Source of the DNA: CANKHA01 sp034668785
GTDB lineage: Bacteria; Pseudomonadota; Alphaproteobacteria; Rhizobiales; Xanthobacteraceae
Direction: 5' to 3'
NCBI GenBank assembly: GCA_034668785.1
Contig: JAXDOS010000050.1
Location: 1-6,940, forward strand
DNA: 6,940 bases
Below, one piece after another: positions 1 to 6,510 of this stretch; position 1 is the stretch's first letter; every line of letters begins with the position of its first letter. Below the pieces are notes generated by a model. It did not search any database. It saw nothing but the letters and a program-made list of their open reading frames with translations, and had not been told where the DNA came from. The translations under genes were made by a program, and so were the position numbers.

Positions 1-122
1 GCGACTGGTTTGTAGCACGATGGTGATGTGATTCCCGTCTTGGTTCGACGAAGTTGCGGATGTCCGGCGCGACGATTGAAGCCAAAGCCTCGGAGAGAAC
101 TACGAGACGGTGTCAATCATCG

Positions 123-359
123 TCACATTTTCTTTTTTCCCTCAGCGATGCATCGCAGCTTAGCCATTCTCCGCTGAGTGCCTCGCACGCTCGCAACTTC
201 ATTTGCGCATTTTTCTCGAACGGCGTCCACCGCTGGCCCTTTCTTGCTTGCTCCCAGCGTCCGCATTGGAGCGGCTTTTCCCGCTGCTGCAATCGCAACA
301 GAGTCAGGCAGGATCAACGACAGCGTAAGAAGAATTCCCAGTCCAATCATCGGCCGCAT
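123..359 (-). CDS. Small predicted exported basic peptide with two cysteines (hypothetical, 78 aa)
   Basis: I do not recognise a named family. The start chosen is the ATG at 359, because it is preceded by a purine-rich AGGGGAG ribosome site about 6 nt away and opens a classic signal peptide: MRPM, a hydrophobic core at about residues 5-18 (IGLGILLTLSLIL), then an Ala-rich stretch at 22-26 suited to signal peptidase I. The frame stays open 38 codons further upstream to 473, but those residues look non-coding and would bury the signal. The predicted mature part (about 52 residues) is strongly basic, ends in Lys-Lys-Lys-Met and has Cys51 and Cys70, which could form a disulfide in the periplasm. 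The Cys-Asn-x-x-Ala ... Gly ... Arg ... Cys arrangement loosely recalls PsiF-type periplasmic peptides, but the match is too weak to assign. It lies 130 bp beyond the methyltransferase gene and is probably transcribed separately. Confidence 0.6.
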   Translation of the reverse strand: MRPMIGLGILLTLSLILPDSVAIAAAGKAAPMRTLGASKKGPAVDAVREKCANEVASVRGTQRRMAKLRCIAEGKKKM

Positions 360-386
360 ATCTCTCTCCCCTGGAGGTAGAGTGCG

Positions 387-392
387 TTTATA
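387..392 (-). promoter_or_regulatory. Possible -10 element (TATAAA) for the small exported peptide gene
   Basis: On the minus strand the hexamer TATAAA sits about 28 bp before the ATG at 359, which would give a short leader carrying the purine-rich ribosome site. No convincing -35 hexamer is seen 16-18 bp upstream, so this is only a suggestion that the small gene has its own promoter. Confidence 0.25.
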
Positions 393-489
393 ACCCAAGG
401 TTGCGGGTCTATCTAGCCCCTGAATCGGCATCGCTTCAGCCATCGCTTCGGCGGTGAGCACCGATCTGCGCATGTTGCAAGCGCGGGTG

Positions 490-1500
490 TTACTTGATTC
501 CGATCACCATGGAGTCAGGCCCGAGCAGATGCTCGACGCGCGTTTCGCTGAAGCCTGCAGCCCGCATCCAGGACATGCAATCGGCGCCGGTGTAATCGAA
601 ACCGCCGGGCGTCTCGATCAGCATGTTCAAGCTCATCAAGAGTCCAAATGCATTCTGCCGGCGCTCATCGTCGATGACGGTATCATAGACCAGGAGGGCG
701 CCGCCTTTCGGCAACGCGGCGTAGGCTTTGGCGACAAGCGCGCGTTTTTGCTCCAGATCCCAGTCATGCAGGATGTGGCCCATCACCAGAACATCCACGC
801 TGGGTAGCGGGTCCTTGAAGAAATCCCCGGCATGGAAACGCACGCGGCCGCTGAGCCCATGCGCGGCCACGAAGGCTTCGAAATGCGGCTTCACCTGGGG
901 TAGATCGAAGCCGCCGCCGGTAAGATGCGCATGCGCTCCCGCCACGGCGACAGGTACCGCACCTTCGGCGGTTCCGAGATCGGTAAAGGTACGGTAGCGG
1001 TCCCACGGAAAACGCTCGGCGATTATCCGCGCGGCACCCATGCTGATGCCGGTCATGGCCTTGAGGAAGCCGCGTAGGCGGTCCGGGTCGGCGTAAAGCG
1101 CGGCGAACAGGTTGCCGCCCTGCTTGGCTTCGTTCTGCGGCTGCCCGGTTCGCAGAGCTTCCGTCAATGAGCCCCAGAAGCCGTAGAGCCGCGCATTGGC
1201 CATTTCCAGGATGCCGCCGATGTAGCTCGGCTTGGCGCGATCGAGGAAGAAGTCGGTCGCCGGTGTATTGGAATATTGCGCACCATTGCGCTCGAGCATT
1301 CCGAGCGCCACCAGTGCGTCGAAGAAGTCCCGCGCGGCGCGCGGATGCAGGTTAAGCCGCGTGGCCAGCGTATCCGCGTCGGCAGGCGTGCGTGCAAGTT
1401 CGGTGAAAATGCCCAGTTCAATGGCGCTGAGCAGCGTCTTCGATCCCCAAAATCCCAGCCCCAGGCCAAGGATTTGTTCAGGCGAAACGTGACCGGCCAT
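490..1500 (-). CDS. SAM-dependent O-methyltransferase (acetylserotonin OMT / CrtF-like family)
   Basis: A 336-residue class I methyltransferase of the plant-type O-methyltransferase family, expected to move a methyl group from S-adenosylmethionine to a hydroxyl of a small molecule in the cytosol. Residues about 14-85 form the N-terminal winged-helix dimerisation domain. The Rossmann-type catalytic domain follows: SAM motif I at 174-180 (DLGTAEG, where the family often has DxGGGxG), acidic ribose-binding D199 in FDLP, GDFF at 225-228, and HDW at 245-247 with H245 in the place of the catalytic base of plant COMT-type enzymes. Length is normal. The ATG at 1500 has a strong AGGAGG site 5 nt away. 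It is the last gene of the predicted operon, 93 bp after the dehydrogenase. The substrate cannot be read from sequence; the family covers N-acetylserotonin, phenolics, carotenoid and antibiotic intermediates. Family assignment is secure, function is open. Confidence 0.9.
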   Translation of the reverse strand: MAGHVSPEQILGLGLGFWGSKTLLSAIELGIFTELARTPADADTLATRLNLHPRAARDFFDALVALGMLERNGAQYSNTPATDFFLDRAKPSYIGGILEMANARLYGFWGSLTEALRTGQPQNEAKQGGNLFAALYADPDRLRGFLKAMTGISMGAARIIAERFPWDRYRTFTDLGTAEGAVPVAVAGAHAHLTGGGFDLPQVKPHFEAFVAAHGLSGRVRFHAGDFFKDPLPSVDVLVMGHILHDWDLEQKRALVAKAYAALPKGGALLVYDTVIDDERRQNAFGLLMSLNMLIETPGGFDYTGADCMSWMRAAGFSETRVEHLLGPDSMVIGIK

Positions 1501-1505
1501 AGTCC

Positions 1506-1511
1506 CCTCCT
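1506..1511 (-). promoter_or_regulatory. Strong Shine-Dalgarno (AGGAGG) for the O-methyltransferase
   Basis: The minus strand reads AGGAGG, 5 nt before the ATG at 1500. This near-ideal site fixes the methyltransferase start and shows that the gene can initiate independently of the dehydrogenase 93 bp upstream. Confidence 0.8.
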
Positions 1512-1593
1512 AAATAGCCATTCCAATGACGTTAATGCCGCCGCCATGACTGCGGAAGCCTGCAATATACGGGTGAGAATCAGGCCGGTTTCA

Positions 1594-2352
1594 CTACAGC
1601 GCCATGCCGCCGTCGACGAGATGCGCCTGCCCAGTGATGAAGCTCGACTCGTCTGAGGCAAGGAAGACCGCAAGCCAGGCTACCTCCTGCGGCCTGCCCA
1701 GCCGGCCCATGGGCTGGCGGGCGATAAAGGCCTCTTCCACTGCCTTGAGCGTGGTTTGGGTGGCTTCGGCCTGCGCCTTCATGCGGCCGCCCAGTGAGGG
1801 AGATTCGATGGTGCCAGGACAGATCGCGTTGACGCGGATGCCCTTCCTGATGAAATCGGCGGCGACCGCCTTGGTCAGCCCGATAATGGCCGCCTTGGTG
1901 GCGCCGTAGACATAACGATTCGGCACGCCGCGAATAGAGGAAACGGCCGACGAAATATTGATGATGGAGCCTTTTTCCTGCTTCAACATGCCCGGCAGAA
2001 AGGCGCGCAGGATGCGGTGGATCGATTTCACGTTGAGGTCGAAGGAAAAGTCCCAATCAGATTCGCCGCAATCGAGAACAGTCCCGTTGTGTACATAGCC
2101 GGCACAGTTGACGAGAATATCGAGCGGACCGAATTCTTCCGTGATCTGCTTCGCCAATGTCTCGACGCTAGGCGTCGAGCGCACGTCCAGCGCAGCAGCC
2201 TTTGCTGCCTGAAGAGTTGCAACCTTGCCCCCGTCGAGATCGGTGGCGATCACCCGAGCGCCTTCGGCAATGAACGCCTCCGCGATGGCCCGCCCGATGC
2301 CTTGGCCCGCGGCCGTGATAAGCGCAACTTTGTCTGTCAGCCGGCCGGGCAT
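1594..2352 (-). CDS. NAD-dependent short-chain dehydrogenase, DHRS6 / 2-keto-3-deoxy-L-fuconate dehydrogenase-like
   Basis: A 252-residue classical SDR. The cofactor glycine motif is TAAGQGIG at 13-20, as in DHRS6 proteins (TAAAQGIG), and D38 after the second beta strand predicts NAD(H) preference. NCAG is at 82-85, the N107 region (LNVKS) follows, catalytic Ser lies in NISS at 132-135, and the YxxxK pair is Y149/K153. R146 just before the Tyr matches the substrate-carboxylate Arg of DHRS6, which fits an acidic substrate. From memory, the blocks GTVLDC, DWDFS, AFLP and CPGT also match DHRS6. Known relatives oxidise 2-keto-3-deoxy-L-fuconate, 3-hydroxybutyrate, or (human enzyme) reduce 4-oxo-L-proline. 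Beside an aldonate dehydratase, oxidation of a 2-keto-3-deoxy sugar acid is the favoured role (inference). The ATG at 2352 is chosen over a GTG at 2364, which overlaps the ribosome site. The gene ends in tandem stops TAG-TGA. Confidence 0.9.
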   Translation of the reverse strand: MPGRLTDKVALITAAGQGIGRAIAEAFIAEGARVIATDLDGGKVATLQAAKAAALDVRSTPSVETLAKQITEEFGPLDILVNCAGYVHNGTVLDCGESDWDFSFDLNVKSIHRILRAFLPGMLKQEKGSIINISSAVSSIRGVPNRYVYGATKAAIIGLTKAVAADFIRKGIRVNAICPGTIESPSLGGRMKAQAEATQTTLKAVEEAFIARQPMGRLGRPQEVAWLAVFLASDESSFITGQAHLVDGGMAL

Positions 2353-2357
2353 CCACG

Positions 2358-2362
2358 CCTCC
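2358..2362 (-). promoter_or_regulatory. Shine-Dalgarno (GGAGG) that decides the dehydrogenase start
   Basis: GGAGG on the minus strand lies 5 nt before the ATG at 2352. An in-frame GTG at 2364-2362 overlaps this motif and has no good site of its own, so the ATG is the likely start. Confidence 0.75.
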
Positions 2363-2426
2363 ACGAAAAATATGTATGCCGACCCCGACGGAGAACCTTT
2401 CTCTTCTTCTTCGGTTCCTTCCGCTA

Positions 2427-3269
2427 CTAAGGTGACTTCCGCCGCTTCAGGTCTTCACCGAAGAAGGCGTTGAGTTCCGAATTTGGGACCGTCCCGGCCA
2501 ATCCGTCGAAGCGGCCCTGCTCGGCAATTTCGCGCGCGGCGTGGATGAATCCAGTCCAGGCCGTGCGCGCAAGCGCGCCTCCGGTGCTAATGCGGCGCAC
2601 ACCCATAGCGGCGACGTCGCTGACGCTAAAATCTGTCGATCCCGAATGCAGGAAGTTTACGGGCTTCGGGGCGACCGCCTTGACCACCGCCTCGATCTGC
2701 TCCCGGGTTTTGATCCCCGGCGCATAGAGGCAGTCAGCCCCCGCGTCGGCGTAGGCGCGTAGACGGCGGATGGTTTCATGGAGGTCGGGACGGCCGCGGA
2801 TGAATCCTTCGCTGCGGGCGGTGAAGATCACGTCGCCGCCGGCTTCATCAATCGCCCGGCGTGCCGCTTTCACCCGAGCCAGTGCATCGTCGAATTCGTA
2901 AAGCGGATTGGCGGGGTCGTTGGTGGAGTCCTCAATCGAAAGACCGGCGATGCCGGTCTCCACGCACAGCCGCACGCTTTCCGCGACGCCCGCCGGATTG
3001 TCGGCATAGCCATCTTCGTAATCGACGTTGACCGGCACGTCAGTGGCTTCGGCGATTTCGCGGCAGTGGGCGAGCGCGATGTCGCGGCTATAACTGCCGT
3101 CGGCGAAACCTTTGCTGAAAGCAAACCCGGCGCTGGTCGTCGCCAGCGCCTTGAAGCCGAGACCCTGCAGATAGCGCGCGGTGCCCACGTCCCATGGATT
3201 GGGAATGACGAAGCAGCCGCTCTCATGAAGTTGGCGGAAGGCACGGCGCTTTTCGGCGGCAGTCGGCAT
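2427..3269 (-). CDS. PEP mutase / isocitrate lyase superfamily enzyme
   Basis: A 280-residue (beta/alpha)8 protein of the phosphoenolpyruvate mutase/isocitrate lyase superfamily. Visible landmarks are IPNPWD at 22-27, the substrate-loop TTSAG at 44-48, the metal-binding segment D83-x-E85 (normally D-x-D) followed by D86-G87-Y88, I-E-D at 112-114, and the arginine of TARSEGF (R152). It lacks the K-[KR]-C-G-H catalytic loop of true isocitrate and methylisocitrate lyases; after IED the sequence runs STNDP. It therefore should not be called isocitrate lyase or PrpB. Superfamily reactions include C-C or C-P bond cleavage and formation next to a 2-oxo acid, with Mg2+ holding the enolate. Many bacteria carry this subgroup, but I know of no firm function for it. 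It starts 2 bp after the dehydratase stop and lacks a good ribosome site, so translational coupling is likely. Its cluster suggests a sugar-acid-derived 2-oxo acid substrate (inference). Confidence 0.87.
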   Translation of the reverse strand: MPTAAEKRRAFRQLHESGCFVIPNPWDVGTARYLQGLGFKALATTSAGFAFSKGFADGSYSRDIALAHCREIAEATDVPVNVDYEDGYADNPAGVAESVRLCVETGIAGLSIEDSTNDPANPLYEFDDALARVKAARRAIDEAGGDVIFTARSEGFIRGRPDLHETIRRLRAYADAGADCLYAPGIKTREQIEAVVKAVAPKPVNFLHSGSTDFSVSDVAAMGVRRISTGGALARTAWTGFIHAAREIAEQGRFDGLAGTVPNSELNAFFGEDLKRRKSP

Positions 3270-3271
3270 GT

Positions 3272-5083
3272 TCAGTGACTATCTCTTGGCACGCTCTTCT
3301 GCGCCACACGCTGATATTTCACCGCGGGCTTGAGTACCATTCCGTCGGCGAGCTGATCGACCATCGACCGATGAATTTCCTGCCAGGGGGTCTGGCTGGC
3401 GGGATAGGGATAACCGCCTGCCTTCTCCAACGCCTCGCGGCGCGTCGCGATTTCTTTCTCCGGAACGAGCATATTCGCAGTGCCGTTGTTGAGATTGATA
3501 CGTACTTGGTCTCCGGTCTTTAGCAGCGCTAGCCCGCCTCCCGCAGCCGCTTCCGGCGAGGCGTTGAGGATGGACGGGGAGGCCGAAGTTCCCGACTGGC
3601 GGCCGTCGCCAATGCAGGGCAGGGAGGTTACGCCTTGCTTGATCAGCGCCGCCGGCGGCTGCATGTTGACGACTTCGGCGCTGCCGGGATAGCCGATCGG
3701 CCCGCAGCCGCGGATCACCAGTAAGGTATCTTCATCGATCTTCAAGGACGCATCGTCGATGCGTGCATGATAATCCTCCGGGCCATCGAATACGACGACG
3801 CGTCCTTCGAAGACATTGGGATGCTTCGGATCGGAAAGAAATCGGGCGCGGAATGAATCTGAAATGACGCTCGTCTTCATGATGGCGGAATCGAATAGAT
3901 TACCCTTGAGCAGCTTGAATCCCGCCTGCTGCTTCAGTGGATTTCCGTAAGGGCGGATAACTTCGGTATCGAGAATTTTCGCACGCCGGATGTTGTCACC
4001 GATTGTCTTGCCGTTGACCGTAAGCGCATCGGGACGCAGTTGTCCGGCCTTCAGCAACTCGTTCAATACCGGCGGTAGGCCGCCGGCACGATAATATTCC
4101 TCGCCAAGATATTCTCCCGCCGGCTGCATGTTGACCAGCAGCGGCACGTCGTAGCCGAGCTTCTCCCAGTCCTCCATGCTAAGCTCGACCCCGATATGCC
4201 GCGCGATGGCATTGATATGGATCGGGGCATTGGTGGAACCGCCGATGGCCGAGCAGGTGACGATGGCATTCTCGAAAGCATCGCGAGTCAGGATGTCGGA
4301 AGGCTTGAGATCCTCGCGGACCATGTCAACGATGCGAAGGCCCGTCTCATATGCTATCTGTCCCCGCTCCCGGTAAGGAGCCGGAATTGCCGCGCAATTT
4401 GGCAGCGACATGCCAAGCGCTTCAGCGAGCGCATTCATGGTCGAGGCCGTGCCCATGGTGTTGCAATGACCAATCGACGGCGCCGAGGCCGCGACGATGT
4501 CGAGGAACTCGTCGTAATCAATTACCCCGGCAGCTTGATCCTTGCGCGCCTGCCAGATCACCGTGCCTGAGCCCGCGCGGGCGCCCTTGTACCAGCCGTC
4601 GAGCATCGGCCCGCCAGACAGCACGATGGCCGGGATGTTGACCGTGGCTGCCGCCATCAACCCGGCCGGCGTGGTCTTGTCGCAGCCGGTGGTGAGCACG
4701 ACGCCGTCGAGCGGATATCCGTAAAGCACTTCGACGAGGCTCAAATAGGAGAGATTGCGATCGAGCGCTGCCGTCGGCCGCTTGCCCGTCTCCTGAATCG
4801 GATGACACGGAAATTCGAACGGGATGCCGCCCGCGGCGTAAATGCCCTCGCGCACGCGCTTGGCAAGTTCGATGTGATGGCGATTGCAGGGTGCGAGGTC
4901 CGATCCGGTCTGCGCGATGCCGATGATCGGCTTTCCCGAGGTCAATTCTTCCTTGGTCAGGCCATTATTGAGATAGCGCTCCAGATAGAGCGCCGTCATG
5001 CCGGGATTTTCGGGATTGTCGAACCACAATCGCGACCGTAGCCGGACCCCGGGCGGGGCTTGGGTCTTGGTCTTTTCCGCCAT
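3272..5083 (-). CDS. IlvD/Edd-family sugar-acid (aldonate) dehydratase
   Basis: A 603-residue Fe-S dehydratase, the first gene of the predicted operon. Family members remove water from a 2,3-dihydroxy acid to give a 2-keto-3-deoxy acid, in the cytosol. Three cysteines that should bind a [2Fe-2S] cluster are at C66 (SDLAPCN), C134 (TTGCDKTTP) and C207 (GHCNTMGT). Their spacings of 68 and 73 residues equal those I recall for Rhizobium L-arabinonate dehydratase (C59, C127, C200). D135 and K136 match the Mg ligand and carbamylated lysine. The GTSAS segment at 498-502 should hold the catalytic serine (S500). GHCNTMGTAS and GGPMLDGWYKG point to the pentonate/hexonate dehydratases (arabinonate, xylonate and relatives) rather than dihydroxyacid dehydratase IlvD or 6-phosphogluconate dehydratase Edd. 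The exact substrate is not decidable. The ATG at 5083 has GAGGAG 5 nt upstream. The C-terminus reads through to within 2 bp of the next gene. Confidence 0.92.
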   Translation of the reverse strand: MAEKTKTQAPPGVRLRSRLWFDNPENPGMTALYLERYLNNGLTKEELTSGKPIIGIAQTGSDLAPCNRHHIELAKRVREGIYAAGGIPFEFPCHPIQETGKRPTAALDRNLSYLSLVEVLYGYPLDGVVLTTGCDKTTPAGLMAAATVNIPAIVLSGGPMLDGWYKGARAGSGTVIWQARKDQAAGVIDYDEFLDIVAASAPSIGHCNTMGTASTMNALAEALGMSLPNCAAIPAPYRERGQIAYETGLRIVDMVREDLKPSDILTRDAFENAIVTCSAIGGSTNAPIHINAIARHIGVELSMEDWEKLGYDVPLLVNMQPAGEYLGEEYYRAGGLPPVLNELLKAGQLRPDALTVNGKTIGDNIRRAKILDTEVIRPYGNPLKQQAGFKLLKGNLFDSAIMKTSVISDSFRARFLSDPKHPNVFEGRVVVFDGPEDYHARIDDASLKIDEDTLLVIRGCGPIGYPGSAEVVNMQPPAALIKQGVTSLPCIGDGRQSGTSASPSILNASPEAAAGGGLALLKTGDQVRINLNNGTANMLVPEKEIATRREALEKAGGYPYPASQTPWQEIHRSMVDQLADGMVLKPAVKYQRVAQKSVPRDSH

Positions 5084-5088
5084 GAAAA

Positions 5089-5094
5089 CTCCTC
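5089..5094 (-). promoter_or_regulatory. Strong Shine-Dalgarno (GAGGAG) for the dehydratase
   Basis: GAGGAG on the minus strand lies 5 nt before the ATG at 5083 and supports that start for the first gene of the sugar-acid operon. Confidence 0.75.
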
Positions 5095-5160
5095 AACGAT
5101 AGGCCCGGCGCCCATGGGCTAGCTTATATATGTCGCTTCGATTTCGTGGCGAGAAGGGCG
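5095..5160 (-). promoter_or_regulatory. Candidate promoter/operator region of the sugar-acid operon
   Basis: The gap between the mechanosensitive channel stop and the dehydratase contains an AT-rich TATATA (5125-5130), a possible -10 element, and downstream of it a perfect 10-bp palindrome GCCCATGGGC (5110-5119), next to GGCGCC (5107-5112). A palindrome between a -10-like element and the ribosome site is where a repressor could bind. No clear -35 hexamer is seen at 16-18 bp, so the promoter assignment is weak. Transcription could also continue from the channel gene, which is on the same strand. Confidence 0.3.
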
Positions 5161-6510
5161 TCAGTCGGAAATACTGGCTGGGCGGGCTGTGAGGGTTTCT
5201 ACGGCATCCATTTGTTCAAGCGAAACCCGCGTAGTTCCACGCAGACGCATATCCGTAATCGGTGAGGGAAATCGAATACCTTCACGTTGAAAGGCGTCCC
5301 ATAGTCCAAGCATCACCTGTCCGCGGACATTGGTGACGCCGCCAATAGGATCGTCGATCCAGAAGCGTAGCGAAAACTCCATCGTCTTCGAATCCAAACT
5401 GAGGAAATGGCAAACCGGCTCAGGCTTTGGCAGTACGCGCTTTAGCGCGGAGACTACCCCTATTGCCACCTTGCTCACCTGATGCGGATCGCTGGCAGGA
5501 TCGGCGGCGAACTTCACTTCGAGGCGGATGTCGTTTTTTGAATACGACCAATTGACCACGCGCTGGGTGACAAGGTCCTCGTTGGGAATGAGCACTTCAC
5601 GGCCATCCCGGGTGCTTACGGACGTATAGCGGGCGCCCATCGTGACCACCCAACCGAAACTGTCGCCAATGGTGATGACATCGCCCGGTTTAATCGACTT
5701 ATCCGCGAGCAGGATGATGCCGCTCACGAGATTGGAAACGATCTTCTGCAAGCCGAAACCGAGGCCCACGCCGACCGCCCCGGAAAACAGCGCAAGTGCG
5801 GATAGATCGATGCCGACAGAGCTCAACACGATCATGACCGAGACCGCGATCAGGAACAGTCGGATCAGCTTTCCGATCAAAACCTGAATCGACGGCGTGA
5901 GATCGGCGGCGCTCTGCACGCGCTTGTCGAGAAAGTCGCTGGCCGCGATGGCCCCCCATAAAGTCACAAGCAGCAGAACCGACGTCTTCAGCACCAGCAA
6001 CGGGGTGACTCGGAGTCCTCCCAGCACGATGCCCATGGAATCCAGCGCGGAGGACACTGGCTCTAGCAGCCCGAGGATGCTCAGCGCTGCGATGGTCCAA
6101 CCGGAAATCGCGACCACGCGATAGATCAATCTATTCCGGATCAACCCGGCGAAGAACGAGATCACCACCCAGGCGGTGGCGAGGTTGACGGCCACGGCAA
6201 GCAGATAGCTGCGCGACGGCAAGGTCAGGGCCACCATGGCGGCGCGCGCCGATAGCATCAGCAGCAGAAAAATGATGGTTCCGAAATTGCGCGCGATCCT
6301 GCGCATAATCATGCGAAGGACCGGAGGCCAGCCCATGGCCAACTCGACGAAATCGATGCGCCGCCGCACTAATGCGCCTAGCCCGGCGCCAAGTGTGATG
6401 GCCAAAAGGATGAGCCCTAGCTGGATGGGCAGCCAGATCGAGGTGAACTCAGCGCCGACCGAACGAGCGACACTGCTCAGGGAATCCATTGCCTGTTGGA
6501 ATTCATCCAT
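5161..6510 (-). CDS. MscS-family mechanosensitive ion channel (multi-helix type)
   Basis: A 449-residue inner-membrane protein expected to open under membrane tension and release solutes during hypo-osmotic shock. Hydrophobic segments, probably helices, are near 27-48, 75-95, 103-123, 131-150, 170-190 and 208-231. Then comes the Gly/Ala-rich pore helix at about 237-265 (AVGVGLGFGLQKIVSNL), which is the MscS signature. The post-pore KPGD at 274-277 and the beta-domain (about 275-320, with IPNE at 308-311) follow, and the C-terminal alpha/beta domain runs to about 427. It is longer than E. coli MscS (286 residues, three helices), as in MscS-like relatives with extra N-terminal helices. The ATG at 6510 has GGAG 7 nt upstream. 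The gene is divergent from the K+/H+ antiporter and 77 bp upstream of the dehydratase. Gating threshold and ion preference cannot be inferred. Confidence 0.92.
   Translation of the reverse strand: MDEFQQAMDSLSSVARSVGAEFTSIWLPIQLGLILLAITLGAGLGALVRRRIDFVELAMGWPPVLRMIMRRIARNFGTIIFLLLMLSARAAMVALTLPSRSYLLAVAVNLATAWVVISFFAGLIRNRLIYRVVAISGWTIAALSILGLLEPVSSALDSMGIVLGGLRVTPLLVLKTSVLLLVTLWGAIAASDFLDKRVQSAADLTPSIQVLIGKLIRLFLIAVSVMIVLSSVGIDLSALALFSGAVGVGLGFGLQKIVSNLVSGIILLADKSIKPGDVITIGDSFGWVVTMGARYTSVSTRDGREVLIPNEDLVTQRVVNWSYSKNDIRLEVKFAADPASDPHQVSKVAIGVVSALKRVLPKPEPVCHFLSLDSKTMEFSLRFWIDDPIGGVTNVRGQVMLGLWDAFQREGIRFPSPITDMRLRGTTRVSLEQMDAVETLTARPASISD

Noticed and set aside
1..122. Gene fragment or RNA gene at the left edge
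   Set aside because: No frame gives recognisable protein and no tRNA-like or strong terminator structure was seen.
54..380. 108-codon plus-strand frame at the left end
   Set aside because: It is Ser/Arg-rich with no motif and runs opposite the better-supported signal-peptide gene.
452..463. Perfect inverted repeat CGGTG-AG-CACCG downstream of the methyltransferase as a terminator
   Set aside because: The 2-nt loop is too tight for the full stem and no T-run follows on the minus strand.
360..473. N-terminal extension of the small peptide gene to an ATG at 473
   Set aside because: It would place about 38 residues before a good signal peptide and ignore the purine-rich ribosome site before 359. 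Its AEAMAEAM stretch reflects a short direct repeat (catcgcttc at 429 and 441), not protein evidence.
1164..1673. 169-codon minus-strand frame bridging the dehydrogenase and methyltransferase genes
   Set aside because: It is a shifted reading of the methyltransferase and spacer, with no ribosome site or domain pattern.
1580..2056. 158-codon minus-strand frame overlapping the dehydrogenase in another frame
   Set aside because: It is Arg/His/Gly-rich without any motif, and the SDR frame explains the sequence.
2778..3278. 166-codon open frame on the plus strand opposite the PEPM/ICL gene
   Set aside because: The minus-strand protein has clear family motifs over the same bases. The plus frame shows no recognisable domain and is a by-product of GC-rich codon use.
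3272..5083. Calling the dehydratase IlvD (branched-chain amino acid synthesis) or Edd
   Set aside because: The cysteine spacing and the GHCNTMGTAS and GGPMLDGWYKG blocks fit sugar-acid dehydratases better, and the neighbours are not amino acid or Entner-Doudoroff genes.
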